Origin: Alphaproteobacteria bacterium
GTDB lineage: Bacteria; Pseudomonadota; Alphaproteobacteria; Micavibrionales; SZUA-601
Reading direction: 5' to 3'
DNA length: 5,850 nt
Assembly: GCA_003250865.1 (NCBI GenBank)
Contig: QKJH01000208.1
Coordinates: forward strand, 1-5,850
Below, piece by piece: positions 5,266-5,850 of this stretch (position 1 is the stretch's first letter; every line of letters begins with the position of its first letter). A program made the translations under genes and the position numbers. A model generated the notes under the pieces. It was not told the origin of the DNA. It saw only the letters and a program-made list of their open reading frames with translations, and ran no database searches.

Positions 5266-5850
5266 ATGACAGACCATTCCCCCTCTTACCCGCTTTTACT
5301 CGGCTCCGGATCGCCGCGCCGCAAGGATTTGCTGGCACAGTTTGGCGTTGTCCCTGATATTATCCAATCGGCAGATATTGACGAAACCCCGTATACCAAT
5401 GAAAATCCGCGAAAGTATGTTCTGCGTATGGCAGTGGAAAAAAATGCCCCTTTACGTGAGACCAACACTACACATCTTATCCTGACCGGAGACACCACTG
5501 TTGTCGTGGGCAAACGTATTTTCGGCAAACCGGAAAACGAAACCGAAGCACGGCACATGATTGAAACGCTTTCGGGACGCACTCATCATGTAATGACAGC
5601 TATATGCCTTACCTCACCGGATGGCCGCATTTCTACGCGCTTGTCGGACTCGAAAGTTACTGTCAAACGCCTGTCACAGGGCGAAATTGACCATTTTATG
5701 GCCAGCGGCGAATGGAACGGCAAAGCTGGTGCTTATGCCATTCAGGGGCTAATGGGTGCCTACATCCGCCGCATCAGCGGTTCGTTCACCGGTGTTGTCG
5801 GCCTGCCCTGTTTTGAAACCAATCAGCTTTTGACAGGCTTCGGGTATTTC
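5266..5850 (+). CDS. maf: Maf-family nucleoside triphosphate pyrophosphatase (right edge cuts the C-terminus)
   Basis: The frame is open for 195 codons from ATG 5266 to the window end. Maf enzymes hydrolyse non-canonical or excess nucleotides to monophosphates and pyrophosphate, and are linked to house-cleaning and division control. Family marks in order: LGSGSPRRKDLL at 12-23 (phosphate-binding N-terminus), the catalytic-type aspartate D76 in TGDTTVV, GKP at 87-89, LSGRTHHV at 102-109, and KAGAYAIQG at 153-161, followed by ISGSFTGVVGLPCFET. The KAGAYxIQG form matches the YhdE-type (dTTP/UTP pyrophosphatase) rather than the YceF-type (m7GTP) group; this substrate call is inference. Since Maf proteins are usually about 190-210 residues, only a few residues are probably missing. 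It is coupled to infA, a common alphaproteobacterial arrangement. Confidence 0.94.
   Translation, partial: MTDHSPSYPLLLGSGSPRRKDLLAQFGVVPDIIQSADIDETPYTNENPRKYVLRMAVEKNAPLRETNTTHLILTGDTTVVVGKRIFGKPENETEARHMIETLSGRTHHVMTAICLTSPDGRISTRLSDSKVTVKRLSQGEIDHFMASGEWNGKAGAYAIQGLMGAYIRRISGSFTGVVGLPCFETNQLLTGFGYF

Overview
The window looks like chromosomal DNA of an alphaproteobacterium with moderate to low GC. The evidence is protein style, and it is an inference: AccD with an N-terminal Cys4 zinc finger and an opening (MNWLTSFVRPKIRALV) typical of the class, a 184-residue dCTP deaminase of the GKSTYAR type, a 429-residue MurA, a 72-residue IF-1, and infA followed directly by maf, a pairing common in alphaproteobacteria. 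I cannot name a genus. The composition would suit an uncultured or host-associated lineage, but I did not compute it.

Layout. The left third (1-1938, minus strand) is one uninterrupted reading frame of 646 visible codons that runs off the left edge. It encodes a predicted lipoprotein: a 20-residue signal peptide, a lipobox Cys21, a long cysteine-rich region with an EF-hand-like DxDxNG loop, and the start of a von Willebrand factor A (VWA) domain with a DxSxS MIDAS motif. It has no name I recognise and is the least ordinary thing here. A 230-bp divergent intergenic region (1939-2168) separates it from the plus-strand genes and holds candidate promoters in both directions.

The right two thirds are a plus-strand housekeeping cluster: accD (fatty acid synthesis), dcd (dCTP to dUTP, for thymidylate synthesis), murA (first committed step of peptidoglycan), infA (translation initiation factor IF-1) and maf (nucleotide pyrophosphatase, cut by the right edge close to its normal C-terminus). 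Gaps are 22, 50, 67 and 12 bp, so accD-dcd and infA-maf look tightly coupled, while murA and infA may have extra promoters. Together the genes serve membrane, wall, DNA precursor and protein synthesis, all growth-linked functions.

Just before murA lies a compact arrangement: two exact copies of a 12-bp sequence containing TATAAT, 30 bp apart, flanking an AT-rich palindrome, with the second copy running into the murA start codon. No tRNA, rRNA, CRISPR array, insertion sequence or convincing intrinsic terminator was seen. No stretch over 300 bases lacks a gene.
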